Shown here one piece after another: positions 54,925 to 63,943 of a stretch of 64,000 nucleotides of DNA. Each line of letters opens with the position of its first letter. The stretch's first letter is position 1. This DNA comes from Actinomycetes bacterium. GTDB lineage: Bacteria > Actinomycetota > Acidimicrobiia > Acidimicrobiales > Palsa-688. The notes below the pieces were generated by a model. It did not search any database, was not told the DNA's origin, and worked only from the letters and a program-made list of their open reading frames with translations. Location: contig JAKBBA010000014.1 in NCBI GenBank assembly GCA_021808665.1, positions 1-64,000 on the forward strand. Reading direction: 5' to 3'. The position numbers and the translations under genes are program-made.

Positions 54925-56429
54925 AGATCGGCCCCCCTGTCGGCTGGTGCACCCGGGGCACGCAGCGAGCGGCGGCTCGCGCTGAGCGACGCCGGAGGCG
55001 CAAGCAACTCGAGAACCTCGGCCACCTGGAACATGACCGGCTCGGCGAGAGCCGGTGCGAGTACCTGTACCCCGATCGGCATGCCGTCGTCGCCAGTTCC
55101 GAACGGAACGCTGACCGCTGGATGACCTGCGAGATTTGACGGGATGGTGAAGACGTCGTTGAGGTACATCGTGAGAGGATCCGCCGACTTAGTCCCTATC
55201 TCGAAGGCCGTGCTCGGCGCGGTTGGCGAGAGGAGGACGTCGAAGTTCTCGTAGGCGGCGGCGAAGTCTTTGATGATCAGAGTCCGCACTTTCTGCGCCT
55301 GACCGTAGTAGGCGTCGTAGTAGCCGGCTGACAGAGCGTAGGTGCCTAGCATGATCCGCCGCTTTACCTCGTCACCGAACCCGGCAGAGCGGCTTCGCAG
55401 GTACATGTCGGTGATGTCCGCGCTGCCCGGGGCCCGTAGACCGTAACGCACCCCGTCATAGCGGGCAAGGTTAGATGAACTCTCGGCTGGGGCGATCAGG
55501 TAGTAGGCGGAGAGACCGAACGTCACTGCGGGAACGCTCACCTGATCAACCTTCGCCCCGGCCCCGGCGAGCGCGTCAGCCGCAAGGGCCAGTCTCGCCT
55601 TGACGTCGTCTGCCATTCCTTCAGCGCCTTGCATCTCTGTTATAAGTCCTACCCTGAGCCCGTCGACACCGGACCCCAGGCGCGAAGCCGAACGCTCCGT
55701 CGCTTCGCCCAGGCAGGTGGAGTCCATAGGGTCCGGCCCTGAAATGACGTCTAGAAGCGCTGCTGCGTCGGCGACGCTCATAGCGAACGGACCGACCTGG
55801 TCCAGGGAACTGGCGAAGGCTATAAGCCCGTACCTCGACACGAGCCCGTAAGTTGGTTTGACGCCGACGACCCCGCACAGCGCCGCCGGCTGGCGGATCG
55901 AACCGCCCGTGTCAGAGCCGAGAGCTCCTGCAGCGAACCCAGCCGCAACCGCCGCAGCGCTACCTCCCGATGATCCGCCCGGCACCCGGGTCTGGTCGTG
56001 GGGGTTACGGGTCGGGCCGAAGGCCGAGTTTTCCGTCGAGGAGCCCATGGCGAACTCGTCGAGGTTCGTCTTTCCCACGAACACAGCCCCTGCCGCCGCG
56101 AGGCGTTGCACGACCGTCGCGTCGTAGGGCGGGTGCCAACCTTGAAGGATCTTCGACGAGCAGGTGGTCGGAGTGCCGGCTGTGCACAGGTTGTCTTTAA
56201 GCGCGATCGGGACGCCTGCTAGAGGCCCTGGGTCGCCACCCCCGGCGACAATGCCGTCAACCATGCTCGCCGCTACACGGGCCTGCTCGGCCGTGACCTC
56301 GTTGAAAGCGTGAACTCCAGCCTCGTGTGAAGCAACCACCTCCAGGTGAGCGTCGAGTACGTCCAGGGCGCTCACTTCGCCGGATCTGACCGAAGCAGCG
56401 ACGGAGAGCACTCCGAAGGTGGCAGTCAC
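54921..56429 (-). CDS. gatA: Asp/Glu-tRNA amidotransferase subunit A (amidase)
   Basis: 502 residues. Releases ammonia from glutamine. GVPIALKDNLCTAG with catalytic Lys, GGSSGGSAAAVAAG (cis-Ser), and GSDTGGSIRQPAALCG with the nucleophile Ser. The full Lys-Ser-Ser triad is present. The GTG at 56429 overlaps the gatC stop (GTGA). The three genes are a tight gatCAB operon. Confidence 0.97.
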   Translation of the reverse strand: MTATFGVLSVAASVRSGEVSALDVLDAHLEVVASHEAGVHAFNEVTAEQARVAASMVDGIVAGGGDPGPLAGVPIALKDNLCTAGTPTTCSSKILQGWHPPYDATVVQRLAAAGAVFVGKTNLDEFAMGSSTENSAFGPTRNPHDQTRVPGGSSGGSAAAVAAGFAAGALGSDTGGSIRQPAALCGVVGVKPTYGLVSRYGLIAFASSLDQVGPFAMSVADAAALLDVISGPDPMDSTCLGEATERSASRLGSGVDGLRVGLITEMQGAEGMADDVKARLALAADALAGAGAKVDQVSVPAVTFGLSAYYLIAPAESSSNLARYDGVRYGLRAPGSADITDMYLRSRSAGFGDEVKRRIMLGTYALSAGYYDAYYGQAQKVRTLIIKDFAAAYENFDVLLSPTAPSTAFEIGTKSADPLTMYLNDVFTIPSNLAGHPAVSVPFGTGDDGMPIGVQVLAPALAEPVMFQVAEVLELLAPPASLSASRRSLRAPGAPADRGADL

Positions 56430-56728
56430 TGAGAGTCCCCCAGGATCTTCGGCACCCTGAAGCGGTGGTCTTCCACTTCAGGGGCCTCAGCTAGGACTGT
56501 CGCCCGGTCTAGGCTCGCCGTGACGACGTCGTCGCGCAGGACGTTGACAAGGGGCAGCCCGTGGGCGGTTGGGACCACCCCGGTGGTGTCTAAGGATTCG
56601 ACGTCTCGCGCATGGTCAAGCACTGCCGCCAGCTGCTGGGTGAAGCGGGTCAGCTCCTCCTGGCTCAGCTGCAGCCGTGCGAGGCGCGCCACGTGAGCGA
56701 CGTCATCGGTTGTAATGGACCGGGGCAT
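56426..56728 (-). CDS. gatC: Asp/Glu-tRNA amidotransferase subunit C
   Basis: About 100 residues. VAHVARLARLQLSQEELTRF, FTQQLAAVLDHARDVESLDT, GVVPTAHG, NVLRDDVV and a C-terminal FRVPKIL are the GatC pattern. It wraps round GatA and stabilises the complex. ATG 56728; GTG 56734 is two codons upstream. Confidence 0.93.
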   Translation of the reverse strand: MPRSITTDDVAHVARLARLQLSQEELTRFTQQLAAVLDHARDVESLDTTGVVPTAHGLPLVNVLRDDVVTASLDRATVLAEAPEVEDHRFRVPKILGDSQ

Positions 56729-56851
56729 GCCCACATGCTAGGAGAAGGCCCCGTCGGAACTGAGCAACCGGATTCGCGATAGGTTCTGCCCGGGTGGAAG
56801 CGGCACGTCGCAGGCCGCCCGCTAGTACTGTCGAAACGCCGATCACGGGGG

Positions 56852-57280
56852 ATGCCCGAAGTGACCCGATACCCTTTCCTGAGCGAAGAGTGGATCCAAC
56901 AGACTCGCCTGATCCGCGAAGAGTTCAAAGACCGCGCTCCCGCCGTCACGATGAGCGTGAGAATGAACCAGATAATAAGCGACGTACCGTTCGGGGTGGG
57001 CGTGGTCCACGCCCACCTGGACACCTCGTCGGGGGTTCTCGACGTCGAGACAGGCCACGTCGAGTCGCCTGACGTGACGGTGACCATGCCCTACGACGTG
57101 GCCCGGGCCCTACTGGTAGACGGCGACGCCAGCGCCGCCATGAACGCATTCATGAGCGGCAGGATCAAAGTGGACGGGGACATCACCAAGCTCCTTGGCC
57201 TCCAGGTTCCCGCTTCGAGCGCCGCCGCCAGCCCCGAGGCGGCCCTGGTCGTAGAGCGGATCAAGTCGATCACCGAGTAA
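56852..57280 (+). CDS. SCP2-like lipid carrier protein
   Basis: 142 residues. FLSEEWIQQTRLIREEFKDRAP, then NQIISDVPFGVGVVHAHLD, DVTVTMPYDVARALLVDGDASAAMNAFMSGRIKVDGDITKLL: the late G-R-I-K-V-x-G-D-x-x-K-L-L segment is the hallmark of SCP2 domains, closer to the consensus than the protein at 43203. It probably binds acyl chains or isoprenoids. ATG at 56852. It begins a run of plus-strand genes leading to the radical SAM cassette, so a lipid link is worth noting. Confidence 0.82.
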   Translation: MPEVTRYPFLSEEWIQQTRLIREEFKDRAPAVTMSVRMNQIISDVPFGVGVVHAHLDTSSGVLDVETGHVESPDVTVTMPYDVARALLVDGDASAAMNAFMSGRIKVDGDITKLLGLQVPASSAAASPEAALVVERIKSITE

Positions 57281-57312
57281 GAAGCTGGCCGCGACGGTAA
57301 CCTGCCGGGGAC

Positions 57313-59082
57313 GTGGCTATCCTCGCAGACCTCCAAGCCGTAGCCGTAAGACGCTCGGATAGGACTCTCTTCGAAGAGTTGAGCGTGACAGTCGCGCACG
57401 GCGACAGGGTGGGCGTCGTAGGCATCAACGGGGCCGGCAAGTCCACACTGCTCCGCATCCTGGCAGGGGTGGACCGACCCGACACGGGTACAGTCCGCTA
57501 CGGGTCTGGTGTCACGATCGGTTACCTGGAGCAAGACCCCGAGCTACCCGAAGGCACAGTCGGCTCCGCCGTCGGCGACGGGTGGGAGGCGGCGGCTACT
57601 CTCGACCGGCTAGGGATGGGACAGCTGACCCGGTCTCAGTGCCGGACTCTGTCGGGAGGGCAGCGCAAGAGGGTTGCTCTGGCCCGGGTCCTCACCCATC
57701 CCGCCGACCTGCTCGTGCTCGACGAACCGACCAACCACCTGGACCTGGCAACAGTTGTGTGGCTTACTGAGCGTCTGGCTAGATGGCGGGGTGGCCTCGT
57801 ACTGGTAAGCCATGACCGACATCTCCTCGACGCCTTGTGCACGCGAATGGTGGAGTTGGACCGTGGCCGCGACTTCAGCCATGAGGGGAGCTACAGCGCT
57901 TACCTCGAGTCCCGGGCATTGCGCGAGGTCAAAGCGTCGAGCGCCGAGGCCACGCGGCGCAACCTGGCTCGACGCGAGCTCGAGTGGCTCCGCAGGGGAG
58001 CGCCGGCCCGTAGCCGCAAGCCGCAAGCCCGGGTGGACGCAGCCAAAGCCTTGATCAACAGCCGACCTCAGGCAGCTGCCCGCCCGACGAAGCTCGGTCT
58101 CGCCATGGGGACCCCCAGGCTCGGCGACAAGGTGATTTCCTGCGAGGACGTCAGCTACCGGTACTCCGGTTCTCAACCCATGGTTCTCGACGGGATTAGT
58201 TTGTCGATAGGCCCCGCGGAGCGTCTGGGAGTGCTCGGAGGTAACGGCACCGGCAAGACGACCCTCTTGGACTTGATAGCCGGGGTCCGCAAGCCGGTCA
58301 GCGGCCGGATCGAGACCGGGTCGACGGTCACGGTCGGCTACTACAGCCAAAGCGGCGTCGAGCTCGACGCAGATGCTCGGGTTCGCGACCTGGTCGCTGG
58401 CGATTTCAAAGCGCCAGGTAGCCCGGAAGACAACCTTCTCATGGAGAGCTTCTGGTTCAGCGGGGAGCTTCCCTTCGCGAGGGTGTCGACCTTGTCAGGG
58501 GGCGAACGCCGCCGCCTGCAACTGCTCGTCGTCCTGGCCAGCCAGCCCAACGTCCTGTTACTCGACGAGCCGACCAACGACTTGGACCTCGACACTCTGC
58601 GGGTACTTGAAGATTTCCTCGCCGACTGGCCAGGCGCACTGGTAGCAGTCAGCCACGACAGGGCGTTCCTCGAAAGGTCGGTGGACCGAATCGTCGCCCT
58701 CGACGCACGTGGCTCCCTCCGGGAGGTACCCGGGGGTTTGGCCGCCTGGATTGCCGAGGCAGCGACCCCCACCCGCCCGGGCGCTCGCGGAGCTCTTGCG
58801 GGAGTAGCCGAGACCCCCGCGAGAAGTGTCACGGCGAAGACTGCACCTCGACGAGATTCACACCAGCCGGCCAGACCTCAGCGACCGACCGGGCGCGCCC
58901 TTCGGGAGGTGGAGAAAAAGCTTGCCGGCGCCACACGCATTCGCGACGTCCTAGCCGAGAAGCTGGCCTCGACCTCCGACCATCGGGAGGCAGCGGAGAT
59001 TGCGGCGCAGCTAGCCGACGCGTCCGCCCAGGTCGACAGCCTTGAAGAGATCTGGCTGGAGATCGCCGAAGTCAACGGTTGA
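57313..59082 (+). CDS. ABC-F family ATPase
   Basis: 589 residues with two ATP-binding cassettes and no membrane domain. First: GINGAGKST, LSGGQRKRVALARVL, LLVLDEPTNHLD. Second: GGNGTGKTT, LSGGERRRLQLLVVL, VLLLDEPTNDLD. A charged linker with basic residues joins them, and the C-terminus is a coiled coil (LREVEKKLAGATRIRDVLAEKL). This is the Uup-like layout; ABC-F proteins act on ribosomes. A few members give antibiotic resistance, with nothing here to suggest it. GTG at 57313. Confidence 0.92.
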   Translation: MAILADLQAVAVRRSDRTLFEELSVTVAHGDRVGVVGINGAGKSTLLRILAGVDRPDTGTVRYGSGVTIGYLEQDPELPEGTVGSAVGDGWEAAATLDRLGMGQLTRSQCRTLSGGQRKRVALARVLTHPADLLVLDEPTNHLDLATVVWLTERLARWRGGLVLVSHDRHLLDALCTRMVELDRGRDFSHEGSYSAYLESRALREVKASSAEATRRNLARRELEWLRRGAPARSRKPQARVDAAKALINSRPQAAARPTKLGLAMGTPRLGDKVISCEDVSYRYSGSQPMVLDGISLSIGPAERLGVLGGNGTGKTTLLDLIAGVRKPVSGRIETGSTVTVGYYSQSGVELDADARVRDLVAGDFKAPGSPEDNLLMESFWFSGELPFARVSTLSGGERRRLQLLVVLASQPNVLLLDEPTNDLDLDTLRVLEDFLADWPGALVAVSHDRAFLERSVDRIVALDARGSLREVPGGLAAWIAEAATPTRPGARGALAGVAETPARSVTAKTAPRRDSHQPARPQRPTGRALREVEKKLAGATRIRDVLAEKLASTSDHREAAEIAAQLADASAQVDSLEEIWLEIAEVNG

Positions 59083-59206
59083 AGTCACCCAAACAGGCGG
59101 CAGCGCCGTATACCTGACGTGAGTCAAAGTTCTCTCGGGGAATACACCACCACCGAGAAGGCTTTCCTCTCGACACGCACCACGACGCCGCTTCCAAGGA
59201 GAGCCA

Positions 59207-60754
59207 GTGACAAATCGTCCCGCCACGTTGCCCCGAGTCGACCGTGACGAGGTATTCCTCGAGTACACGAAAAGCATCTGTCCGGTGTGCAAAGTGGTAA
59301 TTGACGCAGAGGTCAACGCCCGCGGCGGACGGATCGTGCTGTCGAAGAGGTGCCGGGATCATGGCAAGTTCGAAGCGCTCATCTCCTCTGACGCCGAGGG
59401 GTACCTGGCGGCGCTGCGCTACAACAAGCCGGGCACGCTGCCTCTGGCCACCCAGACCGAGGTCGTCGACGGGTGCCCTTTGGACTGCGGCATGTGCCCA
59501 GACCACAAGCAGCACGCCTGCCTGGGGATCATCGAGGTGAACTCCAACTGCAACCTCGACTGCCCGATCTGCTTCGCTGACTCCGGGCATCAGCCCGACC
59601 ACTTCGTGCTGTCCCTAGCCCAGATCGAGACGGCGCTCGACGCTTTCGTCAAGGCCGAGGGCGAGCCCGAAGTGGTCATGTTCTCCGGTGGCGAGCCGAC
59701 GATCCACCCCCACATTCTCGAAGCCATGGAGCTGGCCTACGCCAAAGGCGTCAAGAACGTCACGCTCAACACGAACGGGATCCGCTTGGCGCACGACCGC
59801 AAGTTCGTGAAGGCGCTGGCGGCTATGGCCCCCAAACCCCCGGGGATCTACCTGCAGTTCGACGGTCTGAGAGAGCAGACTCATCTCGCGATCCGGGCGC
59901 GCGACCTGCGCGCTGCGAAGCAGGCGGCGCTCGACAACTGCGCCGAGGCGGGGCTGATCGTGACCTTGGCAGCGGCGATCGAGAGGGACGTCAACGACGA
60001 CGAGGTGGGAAACATCGTCCGCTTCGGCATTAAACACCCGGCGGTGCGGGCGGTGGCATTCCAGCCCGTCACCCACTCGGGCCGCCACTTGGAGTTCGAT
60101 CCTATGGAACGGCTCTGCAACGCAGACGTCGTGGACGGCCTGGTAGAGCAGTGCCCCGACTGGTTCAAGAAGTCGGACTTCTTCCCGGTGCCGTGCTGCT
60201 TCCCGACGTGCCGGTCTATCACCTACCTCCTGGTGGAAGGCGACAACGTGGTGCCGATCCCCAGGCTGGTCGACCTCGACGAGCATCTCGACTACGTCAC
60301 TAACCGGGCGCTGCCGGACTTCACCGTCCGGCACGCCCTGGAGAAGCTGTGGAGTGCCTCGGCGTTGCCGGGCACAGAGGCCAGCGCTACCGAGCTGGAA
60401 TGCGCGACTTGCGGGATCGACCTTCCCGACGCCGTCAAGAGCCTCACTGACAAAGCTTTCATGATCGTCATTCAGGACTTCCAAGACCCCTACACCTTGA
60501 ACGTCAAGCAGCTGATGAAATGCTGTGTAGAGGAGCTGACCCACGACGGGCGTATCATCCCCTTCTGCGCCTACAACTCGGTCGGCTACCGTGAGCAGGT
60601 CAAGGCCGACCTCACAGGAAAGACTGTTGCCCCGCTAGTGCCGAACTCGAGCGCCCTGGCCCAGCTGCTCCTCACCACCACCTCAGGCGCCCGTACCGCC
60701 GAAGTGACGATAGGAAAGAAGGACCAGACGAACGTGGGCCGGGGCCTGTCGTGA
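59207..60754 (+). CDS. Radical SAM protein of the MJ0619/tetraether-synthase (Tes)-like family
   Basis: 515 residues, GTG start with AAGGAG upstream. N-terminal rubredoxin-like knuckle: C25-x2-C28 and C49 in KRCRDHGKF. Next comes GCPLDCGMCPDHKQHACLG (C90, C94, C97, C105), an extra Fe-S site, then the radical SAM motif CNLDCPIC (C115, C119, C122), MFSGGEPTIHP, and a C-terminal Cys set (PVPCCFPTC, ECATC, MKCCVEE, PFCAYNS). This combined layout is that of archaeal MJ0619, shown to be a tetraether lipid synthase with several Fe-S clusters plus a rubredoxin-type iron. Bacterial relatives exist with unproven roles. Cytoplasmic or membrane-surface enzyme; substrate here is inference. Confidence 0.8.
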   Translation: MTNRPATLPRVDRDEVFLEYTKSICPVCKVVIDAEVNARGGRIVLSKRCRDHGKFEALISSDAEGYLAALRYNKPGTLPLATQTEVVDGCPLDCGMCPDHKQHACLGIIEVNSNCNLDCPICFADSGHQPDHFVLSLAQIETALDAFVKAEGEPEVVMFSGGEPTIHPHILEAMELAYAKGVKNVTLNTNGIRLAHDRKFVKALAAMAPKPPGIYLQFDGLREQTHLAIRARDLRAAKQAALDNCAEAGLIVTLAAAIERDVNDDEVGNIVRFGIKHPAVRAVAFQPVTHSGRHLEFDPMERLCNADVVDGLVEQCPDWFKKSDFFPVPCCFPTCRSITYLLVEGDNVVPIPRLVDLDEHLDYVTNRALPDFTVRHALEKLWSASALPGTEASATELECATCGIDLPDAVKSLTDKAFMIVIQDFQDPYTLNVKQLMKCCVEELTHDGRIIPFCAYNSVGYREQVKADLTGKTVAPLVPNSSALAQLLLTTTSGARTAEVTIGKKDQTNVGRGLS

Positions 60755-61572
60755 TCGTCGAACCGAGCGGGTCCCTGCCCGCCGAGCCAGCGGAAATCAA
60801 GGCGTGCTGTGCCGCCGGGTACCAGTCCGACGTCGTGGCGCTGATCCTCGGGGAGAGCTACCACCCTGGAGGGTCTGCGCTTACCCGCCGGCTGGCCGTC
60901 GCCGTAGGCGTGTCCGCCGGCTGCGAGGTCCTCGACGTGGCCTCGGGACCGGGGTCCACAGCGATGCTGCTCGCACGCGAGTTCCGCGCTTCGGTGCTGG
61001 GTGTCGACCTGGGGGAAGGTGCGGTCGCTCAGGCGAACCGGCGAGCTGCCGACGCCGGCATGGCGGGTTACGGACCGGGGCAAGTGCACTTCGAGGTCGG
61101 CGATGCTGAGCGCCTCCCCATAGCCGACGCATCGGTCGACGTCGTGGTGAGCGAGTGCGCCCTGTGCACCTTCCCGGACAAGCTGGCGGCCGCAGCCGAG
61201 ATGGCCAGGGTCGTCCGTCCCGGTGGCCGCATCGGGATCACCGACGTCGTCTTGGACCCGGACCGCCTCGACCCTGAGCTCGCCGACCTCGCCGGGTGGA
61301 TAGCCTGCCTGGCTGACGCCCGACCCGTGGAGGGTTACCGGGCCGTTTTCACCTCCGCTGGTCTTGAGACTGTCTCGGTGGAACGCCACGACCAAGCCCT
61401 CGGCGACATGATCGACATGATAGACGCCCGGATCACCGCCCTGGCGATGGCCGATAGCGCTGCTTTAGCCGACGTGGACCTCCCGTCGGTACGGCGGCGG
61501 ATTGCGGTCGCAAGACGGGCGGTAGCCGACGGCGTCGCCGGCTACGTGCTCATGGTCGCTCGCCGGCCATGA
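60751..61572 (+). CDS. Class I SAM methyltransferase, ArsM/UbiE-like
   Basis: 273 residues. LDVASGPGSTAMLLA (SAM motif I), GVDLGEGAVAQANRRAA, GDAERLPIADASVDVVVSECALCTFPDK and RVVRPGGRIGITDVV. The S-E-C-A-L-x-x-F-P-D-K stretch resembles the S-N-C-V-x-N-L-x-P-D-K of arsenite methyltransferases. A Cys pair (KACCAAGY) stands near residue 18. These Cys suggest metal(loid) or thiol chemistry, but small-molecule or lipid methylation is equally open. The GTG overlaps the radical SAM stop (GTGA), so the two are made together. Confidence 0.82.
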   Translation: MIVEPSGSLPAEPAEIKACCAAGYQSDVVALILGESYHPGGSALTRRLAVAVGVSAGCEVLDVASGPGSTAMLLAREFRASVLGVDLGEGAVAQANRRAADAGMAGYGPGQVHFEVGDAERLPIADASVDVVVSECALCTFPDKLAAAAEMARVVRPGGRIGITDVVLDPDRLDPELADLAGWIACLADARPVEGYRAVFTSAGLETVSVERHDQALGDMIDMIDARITALAMADSAALADVDLPSVRRRIAVARRAVADGVAGYVLMVARRP

Positions 61573-62317
61573 TCCTCGTCGCTGACCGTCTTGAGCGCTT
61601 AGGGTTGCGAAGTGCCCGTAGGGCGAGCACGGCTTGCATGGCCGCGGCCGGGCGCAGCAGAGCCGGACGGGGCACTTCCACCATCTCGCCTTTTGCGAAG
61701 CTCGCCACGGTCACAGCCGCTACGGGCGCGACCCAGGCAAGGCCAGCTGCCGCTAGAACCCTTCGATCCGTTTCGTTACGCCAGGCGAACCAGGCCCAGA
61801 AGGCGGCATCCGCCAACGAGTCGGCGTAATGGCCGAACTGGGTGGGACCGGCGCGACGCGCGAGGATGCCGTCGGCTTTGTCCGACAAGATTGCAGCCAC
61901 ACCCAGCCATGGCCGGCCGCCTACCATGGCTGGCGAGTTTGCCACAGCCGGCAGGTTTGCCCGCAGCAGGGTGAGGGCGCTCGCCGAGCCGATCGACCGG
62001 CGCGGGCCGAGCATCCCGAGGTGTGTGACCGCCATCGCCCAGCTGATCCCCACCCAGGTACGACGAGGCCGGGCCAGTCGCGCCAGCGCAGCGTGCATTA
62101 CCGTAATTTCCACTGCCGCCCACGGATGAGCGACCGCCTGGCGCACCGACCGGCGCCCGGTCGCCAGGGCGAACCGACCCCAACTCGCCACACCCCACCC
62201 GCCTGCCCGCAATCCTGCCAGAAGGTCATCGGTAGCCGCTCGGCTTTCGACCGCACCGATCCGATCTCCCCGGCCGGCAGACCGCGCCCTAAGCTGGGCG
62301 GACGACAAGAAAGCCAC
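61550..62317 (-). CDS. CDP-alcohol phosphatidyltransferase family protein
   Basis: Up to ~256 residues with several membrane helices. The full catalytic signature D-x2-D-G-x2-A-R-x8-G-x3-D-x3-D is present in DKADGILARRAG and GHYADSLADAAF. Such enzymes transfer a phosphatidyl group from CDP-diacylglycerol or CDP-archaeol to an alcohol, making phospholipid head groups at the membrane. The frame is open to GTG 62437, but that would overlap the divergent flavoprotein gene, whose start is well supported; I place the start at GTG 62317 without a good ribosome site. The 3' end overlaps the methyltransferase by 23 bases. Confidence 0.75.
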   Translation of the reverse strand: MAFLSSAQLRARSAGRGDRIGAVESRAATDDLLAGLRAGGWGVASWGRFALATGRRSVRQAVAHPWAAVEITVMHAALARLARPRRTWVGISWAMAVTHLGMLGPRRSIGSASALTLLRANLPAVANSPAMVGGRPWLGVAAILSDKADGILARRAGPTQFGHYADSLADAAFWAWFAWRNETDRRVLAAAGLAWVAPVAAVTVASFAKGEMVEVPRPALLRPAAAMQAVLALRALRNPKRSRRSATRIMAGERP

Positions 62318-62395
62318 GGCATTGGACAGTAGTGCGCGCCAACCCTTCCACGAACCCTCGGAGGGCTTGCGGTACCTCGGCTCAGGGAAGCGGCC

Positions 62396-63943
62396 ATGAA
62401 AGGAGTCGAGGAGATCGTGGTGATCGGCGGCGGCCACAACGGTCTCGTCGCAGCCTGCTACCTGGCCCGGGCCGGGCTTTCGGTGACTGTGCTCGAAGCC
62501 GCCCCGGCGGTGGGCGGAGGGTCACGCACCGAGGAGACGATCCCCGGATATCGCTTCGACACCCACTCCGCCGCGCACAACATAATCAACATGACGAGCA
62601 TCCCCTACGACCTCGACCTGCTCGGGGCCGGGTTGCGCTATGTCGAGATGGATCCGTTCGCGATCGGCGTGGCGCCCGACCAGCCGATCCTGCGCTTCTT
62701 CCGGTCGATAGAAGCGACTCTCAGCCACCTCGCCGTCGACGATCCCTCCGAAGCAGCCCGCTACGAGGCGTGGATGGACTGGGCGGTGCCGTTGGTCGAC
62801 GCCGCCGTCGGGTTCCTCGAAGGGGGTGGTCCCCGCAGCGGGCTAGGAGCGGCGTTCGCTGCTACAAGAGCATTACGCCGCCTCGGCGGCCCGGCGTCTA
62901 TGGCCGCGGCGACGCTGGCCCCTTACGGGTCGCTGCTGTCCCGGCTGTTCACCACCGAGCGGGTCCGGGCGCCGGTAGCCGCGTTCGCCGCGCACGCGTC
63001 GGTCGGGCCTGACGCGCCGGGCGGGGCGTACTTCGCCGTGTGGCAGGCCGCCTACCACCGTTTCGGGCAGTGGCATGCTCTCGGCGGCGCACAAGCCCTC
63101 GCCGACGCCCTCGCCCTGCGGCTCGCCTCCTACGGCGGCCGTGTGGTCACGGGTTGCCCTGTCGACGCCATCGAAACCCGGTCGGGGAAGGTGAGCGGGA
63201 TTCGCGCCGTCGGCGGCGAACGCTACCCTGCGGACGCTGTCCTCGCTGCGATCCACCCCCAAGTAGCGCTCGACATGGTGGAGCCGTCACCGGACGGTGA
63301 TTTGGTGGAGGGGCTGCGCGCCGCGCACACCGGAAACGCCGTGCAGCTAGTCGTGCACGTCGCTACGACAGCCCTGCCCGCCTACCAGGGGGCGCAACCC
63401 GGCGACTGGAACGGGCTGCAAAGCCACGTCGGAAGTATCCACGAGCTGTCCGCCGGCTTCGCCGAAGCGCAGGCCCGTCGCCTGCCCGTTCGCCCGCCGA
63501 CCTACGCGTTCACACCTAGCGCCCTCGACGCCGGGCTCGCCCCTCCTGGCCACCACACCGTCTATCTCGCCTGCCCGTGCGCGCCCGCGGCCGTCGACGG
63601 CGGATGGAGCGTGCACGCCGAGCCTTTCGCCGAAGCCATGTTCGACCAGATGGAGGCCCACGCCCCTGGATTTCGGGACTCCATCGTCGACTGGCATATA
63701 CGGACCCCCGAGTTGATGGCAAGAGAGCTGCGCCTACCCGGCGCCCACCCGATGCATCTCGACATCACCTTGGACCAGCTCGGGCCGCTGCGGCCAACAC
63801 GGGCGCTGGGGAACCACCGCACCCCGGTCGCCGGGCTGCTCCTAGCCGGTGCCGGCAGCTCCCCCACCGGCGGGATATCCGGGCTACCGGGACGCAACGC
63901 CGCCCGAAGGCTCCTAGCCGACCTGAAGCACAAAGACCGGTGA
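62396..63943 (+). CDS. FAD-dependent oxidoreductase, phytoene desaturase/PYROXD2-like
   Basis: 515 residues. Rossmann FAD loop IVVIGGGHNGLVAACYLARAGLSVTVLE at the N-terminus (read in two parts), GGGSRTEETIPGYRFDTHSA, a middle substrate domain, and the C-terminal FAD contact LLLAGAGSSPTGGISGLPG, the hallmark of the phytoene-desaturase superfamily. Members desaturate, saturate or isomerise isoprenoid or other hydrophobic chains. ATG 62396 with AGGGAA upstream. It is divergent from the phosphatidyltransferase gene and may complete a lipid-modification cassette. The last 57 bases of the window show no feature. Confidence 0.85.
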   Translation: MKGVEEIVVIGGGHNGLVAACYLARAGLSVTVLEAAPAVGGGSRTEETIPGYRFDTHSAAHNIINMTSIPYDLDLLGAGLRYVEMDPFAIGVAPDQPILRFFRSIEATLSHLAVDDPSEAARYEAWMDWAVPLVDAAVGFLEGGGPRSGLGAAFAATRALRRLGGPASMAAATLAPYGSLLSRLFTTERVRAPVAAFAAHASVGPDAPGGAYFAVWQAAYHRFGQWHALGGAQALADALALRLASYGGRVVTGCPVDAIETRSGKVSGIRAVGGERYPADAVLAAIHPQVALDMVEPSPDGDLVEGLRAAHTGNAVQLVVHVATTALPAYQGAQPGDWNGLQSHVGSIHELSAGFAEAQARRLPVRPPTYAFTPSALDAGLAPPGHHTVYLACPCAPAAVDGGWSVHAEPFAEAMFDQMEAHAPGFRDSIVDWHIRTPELMARELRLPGAHPMHLDITLDQLGPLRPTRALGNHRTPVAGLLLAGAGSSPTGGISGLPGRNAARRLLADLKHKDR

